35,802 bases of DNA. Source: Oceanobacillus polygoni. GTDB taxonomy: Bacteria; Bacillota; Bacilli; Bacillales; Amphibacillaceae. The notes under the pieces were generated by a model that did no database searches, was not told the DNA's origin, and saw only the letters and a list, made by a program, of their open reading frames with translations. Positions 20,763 through 30,347 of this stretch are shown here, piece after piece. Positions within the stretch are counted from its first letter, which is position 1, and every line of letters begins with the position of its first letter. The stretch is from the NCBI RefSeq assembly GCF_008304605.1, contig NZ_PIJY01000011.1, positions 1 through 35,802 of the forward strand, written 5' to 3'. A program made the position numbers and the translations under genes.

Positions 20763-22345
20763 TGTTTAACATTTTAATTAGCGATCCGCTTAGCGAGGAT
20801 GGTATCAGACCATTACGTGAAGCACCAAATATGAATCTTGTCAATGAGACAAATTTAAGCACAGAAGAGCTAGAAGATCGGATTGGTGAATTTGATGCAC
20901 TGCTCGTCCGAAGTCAAACACAGGTAACACGAGAATTAATAAACAAAGCAACAAGGTTAAAAATTATTGGACGTGCTGGAGTTGGTGTTGATAATATCGA
21001 CCTTGATGCAGCAACGGAAAATGGAATAATCGTCGTTAATGCACCAAATGGAAATACCAATTCAGCCGCAGAGCACACAATTGCGATGCTTATGTCATTA
21101 TCACGGAATATCCCACAAGCCTACCATGCTTTGAAACACAAAAAATGGGATCGTAAAAAGTATGTCGGTGTGGAACTGAAAAATAAAACCCTTGGTGTGG
21201 TTGGATTAGGAAGAATCGGAGCCGAAGTTGCATTTCGTGCAAAAGGCCAGCGCATGAACGTTGTTGCTTATGACCCATTTCTAACAAAAGAAAGAGCAGA
21301 TAAAATGGGAATTGGCTATGGCACACTTGAAGAAGTTATTGAGCAAGCAGACTTTATCACCGTTCATACGCCATTGATGAAAGAAACAAGACATCTAATT
21401 AACGCTGAAGCCTTTGAACGTATGAAGCAAGGTGTTCACATTATTAACTGTGCTCGTGGTGGAATTATTGATGAAGATGCACTGTATGATGCAATTGTTT
21501 CGAAAAAAGTAGCAGGAGCAGCATTAGATGTTTTTGAAGAAGAGCCTTTTATCGATCATAAATTATTAGAGCTGCCAGAAGTGGTTGCTACACCACATTT
21601 AGGTGCTAGTACCATTGAAGCACAGGAAATTGTTGCTGTTGATGTTAGTCACGACGTGCTTAGCTTTTTGAATGGAGATGTGGTGAAAAATCCGGTTAAC
21701 CTCCCATCCGTTCCAGGTGAGCTTATGCATAAGATTGAACCTTATTTCCATCTAGCAGAGAAATTAGGAGGGTTTCTAATTGATTTGACGAAGGAAGTAG
21801 CAGAAGAAATAAATATTTCGTACTCTGGCGACTTGTCCGATATGGAAGTAGCACCATTAACGCGTAATACAATTAAAGGGATTTTAAAACGCCACTTAGG
21901 TGATCACGTTAATGATGTCAATGCATTATATCTGGCAAATAAAAAAGGGATTGTCGTTAATGAAAACAAAACCTCTTCAACAAAAGGGTTCACGAATCTA
22001 ATTACAGTTGAAGTAAAAAGCAAGTCAGGAACACGTAAAGTTGCCGGCACTTTGCTAAACGGATTCGGACCGCGCATCGTAAAAGTGGATGAATATAGTG
22101 TCGACGTTACCCCAGAAGGTCATCTAGTTGTTATCCAGCATGTTGACCAGCCTGGAGTTATCGGTCGAATGGGAAGCACCATTGCGAAGCACCAAATTAA
22201 TATCGCTACCATGCAAGTAGACCGCTCTGATATCGGCGGCAACGCAATTATGGTATTGACGATTGATAAACATTTAGAAGAAGAAGCAATGGAAGAATTA
22301 AAGAGTCTTGAAGAAATTAAAGAAGTAACACCAATTGATTTATAA
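20762..22345 (+). CDS. serA: D-3-phosphoglycerate dehydrogenase
   Basis: NAD-dependent oxidation of 3-phosphoglycerate, first step of serine synthesis. The 527-aa long form has the nucleotide-binding GLGRIG (148-153), [12 protein letters not shown] and HLGAST active-site segments, an intervening domain, and a C-terminal ACT domain (about 450-527) with [11 protein letters not shown]. That domain normally mediates serine feedback. The ATG has CAGGAGGT upstream and overlaps the preceding aminotransferase stop by one base. A terminator follows. Confidence 0.97.
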   Translation: MFNILISDPLSEDGIRPLREAPNMNLVNETNLSTEELEDRIGEFDALLVRSQTQVTRELINKATRLKIIGRAGVGVDNIDLDAATENGIIVVNAPNGNTNSAAEHTIAMLMSLSRNIPQAYHALKHKKWDRKKYVGVELKNKTLGVVGLGRIGAEVAFRAKGQRMNVVAYDPFLTKERADKMGIGYGTLEEVIEQADFITVHTPLMKETRHLINAEAFERMKQGVHIINCARGGIIDEDALYDAIVSKKVAGAALDVFEEEPFIDHKLLELPEVVATPHLGASTIEAQEIVAVDVSHDVLSFLNGDVVKNPVNLPSVPGELMHKIEPYFHLAEKLGGFLIDLTKEVAEEINISYSGDLSDMEVAPLTRNTIKGILKRHLGDHVNDVNALYLANKKGIVVNENKTSSTKGFTNLITVEVKSKSGTRKVAGTLLNGFGPRIVKVDEYSVDVTPEGHLVVIQHVDQPGVIGRMGSTIAKHQINIATMQVDRSDIGGNAIMVLTIDKHLEEEAMEELKSLEEIKEVTPIDL

Positions 22346-22351
22346 ATGTTC

Positions 22352-22386
22352 AAAGCACACAGTCATCGTTCGTGACTGTGTGCTTT
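22352..22386. terminator. Terminator between serA and the HAD gene
   Basis: A 14-bp perfect stem (22352-22365 / 22373-22386, AAAGCACACAGTCA) with a 7-nt loop and U-rich end lies just past serA. Its position between convergent genes suggests it may serve both directions. Confidence 0.9.
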
Positions 22387-22396
22387 TCTGTTCTGC

Positions 22397-23176
22397 TTAT
22401 GATTCAAGGATTGGCAAAAGCTCTAATAAGCTTTTAATTTCATATGTTGGTTTGACTTCTCCTGCTTCTCTTTCGTGACGATTCAGCCATACAGATGTTA
22501 TACCACACCTTACTGCGCCTAGTATATCCGTATTCAAGTTATCCCCTACCATAATCACTTCATCTTTATCAAGCGAAAGTAACTGCAACGCATGCTCAAA
22601 GATCGTTGGATCCGGCTTACCTTTTCCAAAATCACCCGAAATAACAATTTGATCAAAATACGATACTAATTCAGGCGTTAATGTAAGCTTTGTATTTTGT
22701 AAATCTGGAGATCCATTCGTTAACATCAGGAGTTGGTAATTCCCCTTCAGTTTATCCAATACTTGTATCGTATCATCGAATAAAAGAGCTGTTTTCATCC
22801 TTTCACGCGGAAAAGCTTCTGCCAATTCTAGGCCGAATTCTGGATCATCAATCCCGAGCTCCTTTAATCCCTCTGTCCATGACTCTCTGCGATACGCAGG
22901 GGCAATTTCCTTCAATTTAGCAAACGCTTCTCCTTCATCCAAAAAGTTTGCCCATAATCCTTCGAATGGGTTAATCCCTATCATCTGTGTAAATTCATAT
23001 GTATCATACGAAGCGTAAAGTTTTCTAGCATGCTCCCTAACAGTAGTCTCCAGCTCATTTGCATCGACACCATACCTCTCTGCTGCCAGTGCACATGTCC
23101 TTTCAAACGCATTTTTTACACTTCTTTCATCCCATAATAATGTATCATCTAAGTCAAAAAATACTGCTTTAAACAT
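22397..23176 (-). CDS. HAD-family phosphatase (YsaA/YjjG-like), possible phosphoserine phosphatase
   Basis: Haloacid dehalogenase-type phosphohydrolase of 259 aa. Motif I is FDLDDT (nucleophile Asp8, acid Asp10), motif II MLTNGS, motif III the Lys in GKGKPDP, and motif [15 protein letters not shown] helical cap lies between motifs I and II (subfamily C1). Substrates of such enzymes range from nucleotides to phosphoserine. Its position convergent with serA, and the absence of any other phosphatase in the cluster, make phosphoserine phosphatase an attractive but unproven role. ATG at 23176 has AAAGGAG upstream. Confidence 0.85.
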   Translation of the reverse strand: MFKAVFFDLDDTLLWDERSVKNAFERTCALAAERYGVDANELETTVREHARKLYASYDTYEFTQMIGINPFEGLWANFLDEGEAFAKLKEIAPAYRRESWTEGLKELGIDDPEFGLELAEAFPRERMKTALLFDDTIQVLDKLKGNYQLLMLTNGSPDLQNTKLTLTPELVSYFDQIVISGDFGKGKPDPTIFEHALQLLSLDKDEVIMVGDNLNTDILGAVRCGITSVWLNRHEREAGEVKPTYEIKSLLELLPILES

Positions 23177-23257
23177 TTTCCAGCTCCTTTAAACCTTTTT
23201 TTCATTTTAACATATCGCAATAAAACTAACTTAACAAAATTAATTAAAAATTAAGTC

Positions 23258-23286
23258 TTGCACAAATTCTAAATATCTATTATGAT
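23258..23286 (+). promoter_or_regulatory. Sigma-A promoter of ilvE
   Basis: TTGCAC (23258-23263) and TATGAT (23281-23286) are spaced 17 bp, about 37 bases upstream of the ilvE start codon. No leader riboswitch fits in this distance. Confidence 0.75.
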
Positions 23287-23323
23287 ATATAGAAACTTTT
23301 AAAACAACAAGGAGATAATTGAT

Positions 23324-24418
23324 ATGGAAGACAAAACAATTCGCTTACAACTGAGTGAGACAAAAAAAGAGAAGCCCAATTCTGATCAGCTTATTTTTGG
23401 CAGAGCTTTTACAGATCATATGTTTGTTATGGATTATTCTGATCCATTAGGGTGGCATAATGCGAGCATTGTACCATATCAACCTCTAATGATCGATCCT
23501 TCCGCCATGATATTTCATTATGGTCAATCCGTTTTTGAAGGATTAAAAGCGTTTCGTACGGCTGATGGAGAAGTACAATTGTTTAGACCACAAAAAAACT
23601 TTGAACGTTTAAACCTTTCTAGTGATCGACTTTGCATTCCACCGATTGATGAGGAATTTGCACTAAAAGCAATCAAACAGCTCGTAACAGTAGATAAAGA
23701 ATGGGTTCCTGATGCTGAAGGAACATCGCTTTATATTCGCCCATTTATTATTTCAACTGAACCATATCTCGGAGTTGCGCCATCACGCCATTATAAATTC
23801 ATTGTTATTCTATCACCTGTTGGCGCGTACTACAAAGAAGGGATCAATCCTGTTAAGATTGCTGTTGAAAACAAGTATGTTCGTGCAGTTAAAGGTGGTA
23901 CTGGAGAAGCAAAAACCGGTGGAAACTACGCTGCAAGCTTAAAAGCGCAAGAGGATGTTTCCAAAGAAGGATTCGCACAGGTTCTTTGGCTAGATGGTGT
24001 CGAACAGAAATATGTCGAAGAAGTTGGAAGCATGAACGTATTCTTCAAAATCGGTGGAGAAGTGGTAACACCTAAGCTTAATGGAAGTATCCTTGCTGGA
24101 GTAACAAGAAACTCTGTAATTGAACTACTAAAACACTGGGGTATTCCCGTATCGGAACGTCGCATTTCCATGGAGGAATTATATCAGGCTCACCAGGATG
24201 GATTATTGGAAGAAGCATTTGGTTCAGGAACCGCTGCAGTTATTTCTCCGATTGGCCAACTAACATGGGATGGCAAAGATATGGTCATCAATGGAGGAAA
24301 TACTGGTGAAATTTCCCAAAAGGTTTATGATACAATTACCGGGATCCAATACGGTAAAGTAGAAGATCCATTTAACTGGATTGTGAAAGTAGAAGCAAAA
24401 AGCGCTGTTAAACATTAA
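23324..24418 (+). CDS. ilvE: Branched-chain amino acid aminotransferase
   Basis: Class IV PLP aminotransferase for the last step of leucine, isoleucine and valine synthesis, or the first of their breakdown. At 364 aa it is the long Bacillus type. YGQSVFEGLKAFR (67-79), the Schiff-base Lys197 in AKTGGNYAAS, and the C-terminal EAFGSGTAAV phosphate-binding loop are visible. ATG at 23324 has AAGGAG nine bases upstream. It is monocistronic with its own promoter and terminator, away from the T-box operon. Confidence 0.95.
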   Translation: MEDKTIRLQLSETKKEKPNSDQLIFGRAFTDHMFVMDYSDPLGWHNASIVPYQPLMIDPSAMIFHYGQSVFEGLKAFRTADGEVQLFRPQKNFERLNLSSDRLCIPPIDEEFALKAIKQLVTVDKEWVPDAEGTSLYIRPFIISTEPYLGVAPSRHYKFIVILSPVGAYYKEGINPVKIAVENKYVRAVKGGTGEAKTGGNYAASLKAQEDVSKEGFAQVLWLDGVEQKYVEEVGSMNVFFKIGGEVVTPKLNGSILAGVTRNSVIELLKHWGIPVSERRISMEELYQAHQDGLLEEAFGSGTAAVISPIGQLTWDGKDMVINGGNTGEISQKVYDTITGIQYGKVEDPFNWIVKVEAKSAVKH

Positions 24419-24424
24419 TTCGAA

Positions 24425-24453
24425 AAAGAAATCGGCAGGATGTCGGTTTCTTT
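24425..24453 (+). terminator. Terminator of ilvE
   Basis: A 12-bp stem with two G-U pairs (24425-24436 / 24442-24453) followed by a T-run, directly after the ilvE stop. Confidence 0.85.
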
Positions 24454-24480
24454 TTTTGTGGATAGAAACAAATATCCGTT

Positions 24481-24515
24481 AAAAAGGGATACCCCGCACT
24501 TTCAAGAGGTATCCC
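24481..24515 (-). terminator. Terminator of the spore protein gene
   Basis: An 8-bp stem (24486-24493 / 24508-24515, GGGATACC) is followed on the minus strand by five U residues, just past the spore protein stop codon. Confidence 0.8.
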
Positions 24516-24528
24516 CCATTAATTCTAA

Positions 24529-24732
24529 CTAATTATTTCTATTTGTCATACTCTCTTCAGCTATTTTGATCATTCGTTTGACCATTTCGCCGCCCACCGA
24601 ACCGTTTTCACGTGCAGTCGTATCAGCTCCAAGTTCTACATTGAGCTCATTTGCAATTTCTTCCTTCATGTTGTCCACTGCATTTTCCGCACCAGGCACT
24701 AACAATTGATTTCTGTTGTTACGAGCCATCAT
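24529..24732 (-). CDS. Small acid-soluble spore protein, alpha/beta type
   Basis: DNA-binding protein that coats and protects forespore DNA. The 67-aa product contains both SASP signatures: the germination-protease region ([17 protein letters not shown], with the expected ELG core around residues 32-35) and the C-terminal [12 protein letters not shown] (44-55). Two adjacent ATG codons (24732, 24729) are possible starts; GAGGAG precedes both. A sigma-G-like promoter lies upstream, consistent with late forespore expression. This gene is direct evidence for a spore-forming host. Confidence 0.95.
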   Translation of the reverse strand: MMARNNRNQLLVPGAENAVDNMKEEIANELNVELGADTTARENGSVGGEMVKRMIKIAEESMTNRNN

Positions 24733-24777
24733 TGATCACTCCTCGGTGTAGTTGAACAGAATGAACCTGCTCCATTT

Positions 24778-24807
24778 TATTATTTATCGTTAACCTAATT
24801 TCTATAC
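24778..24807 (-). promoter_or_regulatory. Sigma-G-like promoter of the spore protein gene
   Basis: Minus strand GTATA (24803-24807), 18 bp, then AATAATA (24778-24784). This fits the sigma-G pattern GHATR-N18-CATWHTA with one mismatch (A for the first C of the -10). Confidence 0.55.
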
Positions 24808-24884
24808 TTGGTCTAAAAGAGACATCTGCCTCATATATTAACGTTGCATGTATTTATTACATATATAAAAGGAGGTTAGATTGC

Positions 24885-25346
24885 ATGGCACACAGCATCC
24901 ATCATGTCGAACTAAATATGCCGATTAAAAGGATTTGGAATTTTGTTAGCGACATGAATAACTGGGCACCTCTCGTACCAGGATATGCTGAACATGAAAT
25001 TATCAATGACAGGCAATCAATATGGAAACTACATGGTGATATCGGCGTGGTGCAAAAAGATGTAAATGTGAAGGTCAAAATCACCGAATGGATAGAACCA
25101 TCACACATTACATTTCAATTAAGTGGATCAAGCGAAAATTGGATTGGTGGCGGATATTTTAAAGCAATACCATTAACGCATACAAAAACGCAAATAATCG
25201 GTAGCTTGAATATCACGGTTAAAGGCATGATGGGAGCGATGGTTAATCCCGTTTTAAAAACAGTCGTACCAAAAGTCGGCAAAGAATTCACGGAAAAGGT
25301 TGCGGCAAAAATTGCAGCATTGGAAAAAGTAACTGCAACTGTATAG
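24885..25346 (+). CDS. CoxG-like SRPBCC-fold protein
   Basis: A 153-aa protein of the START/SRPBCC (CoxG-like) type. It begins with a strand-helix pattern typical of the fold (PIKRIWNFVSDMNNWAPLVPGY), continues with alternating strands and ends with a long amphipathic helix (about 110-150) that would cap a hydrophobic ligand cavity. AAAGGAGG lies upstream of the ATG. CoxG proteins are associated with carbon monoxide dehydrogenase maturation, but no cox genes are present. Lipid or small-ligand binding is as likely. It is monocistronic, with a terminator after it. Confidence 0.8.
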   Translation: MAHSIHHVELNMPIKRIWNFVSDMNNWAPLVPGYAEHEIINDRQSIWKLHGDIGVVQKDVNVKVKITEWIEPSHITFQLSGSSENWIGGGYFKAIPLTHTKTQIIGSLNITVKGMMGAMVNPVLKTVVPKVGKEFTEKVAAKIAALEKVTATV

Positions 25347-25357
25347 GATGTTAGCTT

Positions 25358-25387
25358 ACACGGATTCTCCTTGAATCCGTGTTTTTA
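25358..25387 (+). terminator. Terminator of the CoxG-like gene
   Basis: A 10-bp perfect stem (25358-25367 / 25373-25382, ACACGGATTC) followed by a T-run. Confidence 0.9.
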
Positions 25388-25476
25388 TATTTCCTTTCCT
25401 ATTTGTGCTATTTACTCAAACGCTTGCCAATGATAAAGTTAAGAAGGTTAGCTTGAGAAGGAAAGGAAATAATCGA

Positions 25477-26343
25477 ATGAAAAGAATAAAACAGAATAAA
25501 GCGACGATTGAATACCTCTATATTATTCTTGGTGCAACACTTGTTGGACTAGCCTATAATATATTTTTTCTTCCTGCAAGACTTGCGGCTGGAGGCATGT
25601 CAGGGGTCAGTACCATATTATTTGAAATATACGCATTCAGTCCAGCACTCGTACAATTAGTCATTAATATCCCAATCTTTTTTATCGGTTGGATGGCATT
25701 AGGAAGAGACTTTAGCTTTAAGACACTGTTAGGCACATTTTGGGTTCCTTTTGTAATTTTTCTATCAGCGGATATTCCTATCGAAATTACAAATCCATTT
25801 CTTGGAGCGCTATATGGTGGGATTATACTCGGAGTTGGACTAGGTATTGTTTATAAAGGAAACGGATCAACAGGAGGAACCGCTGCGATTGCTCAGATCG
25901 TAAAGAAGTTCACTGGTATATCGAGCGGTTATTCACAGTTTATTGTAGATGGACTTGTCGTAATTGCATCAATTATCGTCTTTAGTTTAGAACTTACGTT
26001 GTTTGCACTATTAGCAATTTACATTAGTGGGAAGGCAATCGATTTTGTCCAATTACGAACTGCAGCTACGAAGTTAATTTTAATCATTACGGATGAGGAG
26101 GAAAAAATCCAAAACCTTATTCATGAAGGGATCGATCGTGGGTTGACGAAGGTTCGATCTGTCGGAGGTTATTCTAATCTTGATAAAACCATGATCCTCT
26201 GTGTAACCGAACAACAAGAGGCAGTGCACTTAAAGAAACTGCTACAAAAAGAAGCACCTACAACCTTTGTTATTTTTATAAATGCATCCGAAATTTTAGG
26301 ACGTGGCTTCACGTTAGATCGGTATTATGGACAGAAATTATAG
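25477..26343 (+). CDS. YitT-family membrane protein with C-terminal DUF2179 domain
   Basis: Integral membrane protein of 288 aa from the ATG at 25477, preceded by GGAAAGGA. An in-frame start 24 codons upstream gives a charged leader that does not resemble the family. About five hydrophobic segments span residues 12-195, including the conserved NIFFLPARLAAGGMSG and NGSTGGTAAIA segments. A soluble DUF2179 domain covers about 200-285. YitT proteins are widespread in Bacilli and their transport substrate is unknown. It is an isolated unit between two terminators. Confidence 0.9.
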   Translation: MKRIKQNKATIEYLYIILGATLVGLAYNIFFLPARLAAGGMSGVSTILFEIYAFSPALVQLVINIPIFFIGWMALGRDFSFKTLLGTFWVPFVIFLSADIPIEITNPFLGALYGGIILGVGLGIVYKGNGSTGGTAAIAQIVKKFTGISSGYSQFIVDGLVVIASIIVFSLELTLFALLAIYISGKAIDFVQLRTAATKLILIITDEEEKIQNLIHEGIDRGLTKVRSVGGYSNLDKTMILCVTEQQEAVHLKKLLQKEAPTTFVIFINASEILGRGFTLDRYYGQKL

Positions 26344-26352
26344 AGTAATTAT

Positions 26353-26381
26353 GGAGGCATGCATTGGGCATGCCTCCTTTT
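26353..26381 (+). terminator. Terminator of the yitT-family gene
   Basis: A 10-bp perfect stem (26353-26362 / 26368-26377, GGAGGCATGC) plus T-run on the plus strand, lying between convergent genes. Confidence 0.9.
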
Positions 26382-26382
26382 G

Positions 26383-27129
26383 TTATACCGTTGTCAGATC
26401 AACTGCTTTATTCAAATCGAGACTTTTCAAAATCTCTGTTTTAATCTCTGCTAATTGCTTGCTCCCCCTTGCCCGAGGACGTTTTTCTTCCAACTTAATT
26501 TCTTTTGTAATCTCCCCAGGTTGCCCGCGAAGAATGATAATACGATCGCATAAATAGGTTGCCTCATCAATATCATGCGTAACGAGTACAATCGTTGTTT
26601 GGTAAGCCTTCCAAATGGAGAGTAACAAATCTTGTAATTGCATCTTCGTAAAAGCATCCAATGCACTAAACGGTTCATCTAATAGTAATATTTCTGGGGA
26701 AGTTACTAATGCGCGCGCTATGGCAACACGCTGTGCCATGCCACCAGATAACTGTTTCGGATACAGTTTTTCATTCCCACTTAATCCAACTTTCTCCAAA
26801 TACTGCTTTCCAAGCTGTTCTTTTTCCTGCTTCTCTCCAGTAAGTCCGAATGTGACATTTCCAAGAACGGTTAGCCAAGGAAATAATCGAGGTTCTTGAA
26901 AAATAAACCCTGTCTCACGATGAATCATTTTCGATGTTTTTCCATTAATCGAAATTTCTCCATCGTACTCATTATCCAATCCAGAAATCGCTCGTAGTAA
27001 TGTACTTTTCCCGCAACCACTCGTTCCAAGCAGTCCAATAATTTCACCTGGCTTAGCAGAAAATGAAACATCTGTAACGGCTGGAATCCCATTGAAAACT
27101 CTCCCTACGTTTCTTAATTCTAAGCTCAT
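26383..27129 (-). CDS. ssuB: Aliphatic sulfonate-type ABC transporter ATPase
   Basis: Energises import by the adjacent permease and binding protein. The 248-aa protein shows Walker A GTSGCGKST (35-43), signature LSGGM (127-131), Walker B LLLDE (148-152) and VTHDIDEA. The latter sequence is characteristic of the SsuB/TauB/ThiZ nitrate-sulfonate-taurine group. It ends the metY-ssuA-ssuC-ssuB unit, 14 bases after the permease. A thiamine-precursor or nitrate substrate is possible for this group, but the S-box and metY context favours organosulfur. Confidence 0.85.
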   Translation of the reverse strand: MSLELRNVGRVFNGIPAVTDVSFSAKPGEIIGLLGTSGCGKSTLLRAISGLDNEYDGEISINGKTSKMIHRETGFIFQEPRLFPWLTVLGNVTFGLTGEKQEKEQLGKQYLEKVGLSGNEKLYPKQLSGGMAQRVAIARALVTSPEILLLDEPFSALDAFTKMQLQDLLLSIWKAYQTTIVLVTHDIDEATYLCDRIIILRGQPGEITKEIKLEEKRPRARGSKQLAEIKTEILKSLDLNKAVDLTTV

Positions 27130-27143
27130 TTTTACCCCCCTAA

Positions 27144-27986
27144 TTACAATTTAGCAACTCGATCCTGCCAGTGCAGTGCTCGTGTTTCGATTATTTTCAA
27201 AAGCCAATCGGATAGCTTTCCAATCGCTGCAAATAAAATAATACTTGCCAAGATGGTTTCGGGTGACAGCGTATTTTGACCAAGCACTAGTAAATATCCT
27301 AAACCCTGACTAGCTCCCATTAATTCTGCAGCAACTACAAACATCCAACCTAAGCCGAGACCACTCCGTAAACCTGTGAGAAATGAAGGTAGGGAGGCGG
27401 GTAAAATGATTCTCCTAACCAATTGAAATGCATTTAACCCATTAATGCTTCCTACTTCAATTAATTTACGATCAACCCCAATAATGCCACTGATTATATT
27501 TAAATAGACAGGAAAAAACACACCAACTGAAATCATTGTGATTTTCGATGTTTCTCCAATTCCCATCCATAAAATAAATAATGGCACCCATGCAAGTGAT
27601 GGTATCGAGCGAAACGCTTGAATCATCGGGTCGAGTAGCCGTTCTGCCTTTTGGTAGAACCCTACAAATGAACCTAGAATCACAGCTGCAATAGTCCCAA
27701 GAATGAAACCAGCAAATACACGATAAGTTGTGATACCAATATGCCCTGCTAATGTCCCATCCTGGCCTAAACCGATAATTGTTCCAAGAACTACGGACGG
27801 AGAAGGAAGCATATACGATGGAAATACTCCTAGTCTACTGAATATTTCCCAAGCAATTATAAGAAATGCCGGTATGATACTACCTAACAGGAGATGTTCT
27901 ACATTAAATTTCTTTTTTGTTCTCTTTTTTGCAGAATCTTTATCATGAACAAGAACTGATGGAACGTTTCCTTGTATTTTCTCCAT
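27144..27986 (-). CDS. ssuC: Aliphatic sulfonate-type ABC transporter permease
   Basis: Membrane channel of the importer, 280 aa from the ATG at 27986. An alternative ATG at 28004 overlaps the GGGGGGGAG ribosome site and is rejected. The protein has about six membrane segments and the SsuC/TauC-type coupling region (AFRSIPSLAWVPLFILWMG, then EVGSINGLNAFQLVRR). It sits 21 bases after the binding-protein gene and 14 before the ATPase. Confidence 0.88.
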   Translation of the reverse strand: MEKIQGNVPSVLVHDKDSAKKRTKKKFNVEHLLLGSIIPAFLIIAWEIFSRLGVFPSYMLPSPSVVLGTIIGLGQDGTLAGHIGITTYRVFAGFILGTIAAVILGSFVGFYQKAERLLDPMIQAFRSIPSLAWVPLFILWMGIGETSKITMISVGVFFPVYLNIISGIIGVDRKLIEVGSINGLNAFQLVRRIILPASLPSFLTGLRSGLGLGWMFVVAAELMGASQGLGYLLVLGQNTLSPETILASIILFAAIGKLSDWLLKIIETRALHWQDRVAKL

Positions 27987-28007
27987 TTCATTTCTCCCCC
28001 CCATTCA

Positions 28008-29000
28008 TTATTCAATTCTGCCTATCGTTTCTTCTGCAAAGGATGATTCAATTAATTCATTAGTAAGTTCTTCAATATTAGCTTCCGCATCAATAACATC
28101 GCTTACTTGCAGGATTTTACCGGCTTCAATCAATGCTTCTTCATGAACAGAGCTTGGCACAGCTTCGGAGAAATCATTACGTTCCAATGTTAAAAGCGCT
28201 ACATCAAGTGACATCTCCGCTTCATTTGCTAATATTTCAGCCGCTTCCTCAGGATTTTCAATTGTCCATTCTCTTGCCTTTTCATAGGCATCGATTACAA
28301 GGTTGACATAATCCGGATAGTTCTCTGCAAAGTCTTCTCTAACATTTAAGAATCCGTACGTATTAAAGTCAATATTACGATAGAATAATTCGGCATCTGT
28401 TTCCAATTCAACACGGGCCATATTCGGATCCAAACCTGCCCATGCATCAACTGAACCTTGTGATAATGCTGATGCACCGTCACCATGTTGAAGATTAACG
28501 ATTTCCACATCATTTGTTGATACACCAGCTTCATTTAATGCACGTAATAAGAAAATATAAGGATCCGTCCCTAATGTCGCAGCTACTTTCTTTCCTTCCA
28601 AATCATTCACTGTAGTTATTCCAGTATCTGGATTAGCTAAAAGTGCTGTCCATTCGGGATTTGAGTAGATGTACACATTCTTTATTGGTGATCCGTTTGC
28701 TTTAGATATTAATGCGGCAGCTCCTGCAGTTGAGCCAAAGTCGACGCTGTTACTATTTAAAAACTCTAGTGCTTTATTACTTCCTTGACTTAATACCCAC
28801 TCAACTTCTATTCCTTCCTCCTTTAATGTCTCTTCCAGCCAACCAAACTCCTTTAACACTAAACTTGTTGGTGAATAGTAAGCATAGTCAAGGCGGATTT
28901 TTTCTGGTTTTCCATCTGTACTTGCACTTGAAGAACATGCTGTAGTAATGAATAAAACAAAACAAATCAGCACCAACATTAAATAACTTTTTCTGAACAT
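28008..29000 (-). CDS. ssuA: Aliphatic sulfonate-type ABC transporter substrate-binding lipoprotein
   Basis: Extracellular binding protein of the SsuA/TauA class, 330 aa. It has a lipoprotein signal peptide ending in a Thr-Ala-Cys lipobox near residue 22, a Ser-rich linker, and a NMT1/SsuA-like two-lobed domain with DYAYYSPTSLVLKEFGWLEE at the first lobe. ATG at 29000 has GGAGGGGAG upstream. It begins 30 bases after metY with no terminator between, so it is probably co-transcribed and S-box controlled. The substrate (sulfonate, taurine or another organosulfur compound) is not readable from sequence. Confidence 0.88.
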   Translation of the reverse strand: MFRKSYLMLVLICFVLFITTACSSSASTDGKPEKIRLDYAYYSPTSLVLKEFGWLEETLKEEGIEVEWVLSQGSNKALEFLNSNSVDFGSTAGAAALISKANGSPIKNVYIYSNPEWTALLANPDTGITTVNDLEGKKVAATLGTDPYIFLLRALNEAGVSTNDVEIVNLQHGDGASALSQGSVDAWAGLDPNMARVELETDAELFYRNIDFNTYGFLNVREDFAENYPDYVNLVIDAYEKAREWTIENPEEAAEILANEAEMSLDVALLTLERNDFSEAVPSSVHEEALIEAGKILQVSDVIDAEANIEELTNELIESSFAEETIGRIE

Positions 29001-29030
29001 TTCTTTCTCCCCTCCGTTATTAAAGTAAGC

Positions 29031-30347
29031 TTAGCCTTGCCCCGCTAAGTTCGTCTTTCTGCTTGCAATTAAGGCCTGATGAATATCGGCTTTAATATCC
29101 TCTACATCTTCTAACCCTACAGAAATTCGAATTTGTTCTGGTGTGACACCAGTCATCTGCTGCTCTTCTGCTGATAGTCTAGAATGGGTCGTACTCGCAG
29201 GGTGTATCACAAGCGATTTTGAATCGCCTACATTTGCAACATGGGATAAAAGCTTAACGGATTGAATAAAAGCTTTTGCTGTTTCCAGTCCACCTTTTAT
29301 TCCAAATGTAAATATTGATCCCGATCCTTTAGGTAAATAGGTTTTAGCAAGCTCATACTGATCGTTTTCTGATAAACTCGGGTAGTTTACCCATGTTACG
29401 TGTTCATGCTCATTTAAAAAAGCAGCAATTTGTTTTGCATTTTCGACATGCAGTTTCATTCGTAATGGCAATGATTCAAGGCCTTGAATAAATAGCCATC
29501 CATTAAAAGGAGATAAAGTCATCCCCAGATTCTGCCCGAGATCAAATCTTGCTTTCGCAATGAATGCACTCTCTGTATTCAATTCAAGATAAGACTGGTG
29601 ATTCAAAGCTGGTAATGGTGTCGTAAACTCGGGAAAATTACCATTTGCCCAATCAAACTTCCCTGCATCTACAATAATTCCGCCAATTGATGTCCCATGT
29701 CCACCAATAAATTTCGTTGTCGAGTGGACAACAATATCCGCACCAAACGTTATTGGCTGTTGGAGATATGGTGTCGTAAATGTAGAATCAACAACTAACG
29801 GTAAATCATGGTTATGCGCTATCTTACTGATCGCTTGGATATCAGCGATTTGTAACCCTGGATTGCCGATTGTTTCTGTGTAAATTGCTTTCGTTTTTTC
29901 GTTAATTGCATCGGCTATTTCTGAAAAATTCGTCCCATCGACGAAACGAACGGTAACTCCAAAGCGTTTAAATGTTTCAGCGAAAAGCGTATATGTTCCA
30001 CCGTATAATGCATTAGTTGCTACGATCTCATCACCAACTTTTGCTAACGTTAATAAGGCGATTGTGATAGCCGATTGCCCTGAAGAAACCGCAAATGCAT
30101 CAACACCACCTTCTAATTCTGCTAACCTTTTTTCCAGAACCCGATTCGTTGGATTCGCATTACGGGAATAGATATATCCCTCCTCTTGCATTTGAAAAAG
30201 AGATGCCGCGTGATCCGTACTTTCAAACCCATAGGATGTTGTTTGGTAAATCGGTACTGCTCTAGCATGTGTCACGGCATCAAGCTCTTGCCCTCCATGT
30301 TGAGCAATTGTATTAAAATTTAATGTACCTTGATTTTCATTAGTCAC
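29031..30347 (-). CDS. metY: O-acetylhomoserine sulfhydrylase (aminocarboxypropyltransferase)
   Basis: PLP enzyme joining O-acetylhomoserine with sulfide (or methanethiol) to give homocysteine (or methionine). From a GTG start at 30347 the product is 438 aa, chosen because AAAGGAG lies eight bases upstream; a longer start at 30395 has no such site. Cys/Met-metabolism PLP-family motifs include YSRNANPT (60-67), SSGQSA (88-93) and the Schiff-base Lys212 in HSTTKFIGGHG. Its length and insertions match MetY rather than the roughly 380-aa MetB/MetC. A SAM-I riboswitch directly upstream confirms the methionine role. Confidence 0.94.
   Translation of the reverse strand: MTNENQGTLNFNTIAQHGGQELDAVTHARAVPIYQTTSYGFESTDHAASLFQMQEEGYIYSRNANPTNRVLEKRLAELEGGVDAFAVSSGQSAITIALLTLAKVGDEIVATNALYGGTYTLFAETFKRFGVTVRFVDGTNFSEIADAINEKTKAIYTETIGNPGLQIADIQAISKIAHNHDLPLVVDSTFTTPYLQQPITFGADIVVHSTTKFIGGHGTSIGGIIVDAGKFDWANGNFPEFTTPLPALNHQSYLELNTESAFIAKARFDLGQNLGMTLSPFNGWLFIQGLESLPLRMKLHVENAKQIAAFLNEHEHVTWVNYPSLSENDQYELAKTYLPKGSGSIFTFGIKGGLETAKAFIQSVKLLSHVANVGDSKSLVIHPASTTHSRLSAEEQQMTGVTPEQIRISVGLEDVEDIKADIHQALIASRKTNLAGQG

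Noticed and set aside
25405..25476. 24-residue extension of the YitT-family protein
   Set aside because: GGAAAGGA is correctly spaced for the ATG at 25477, and the extension does not resemble family N-termini.
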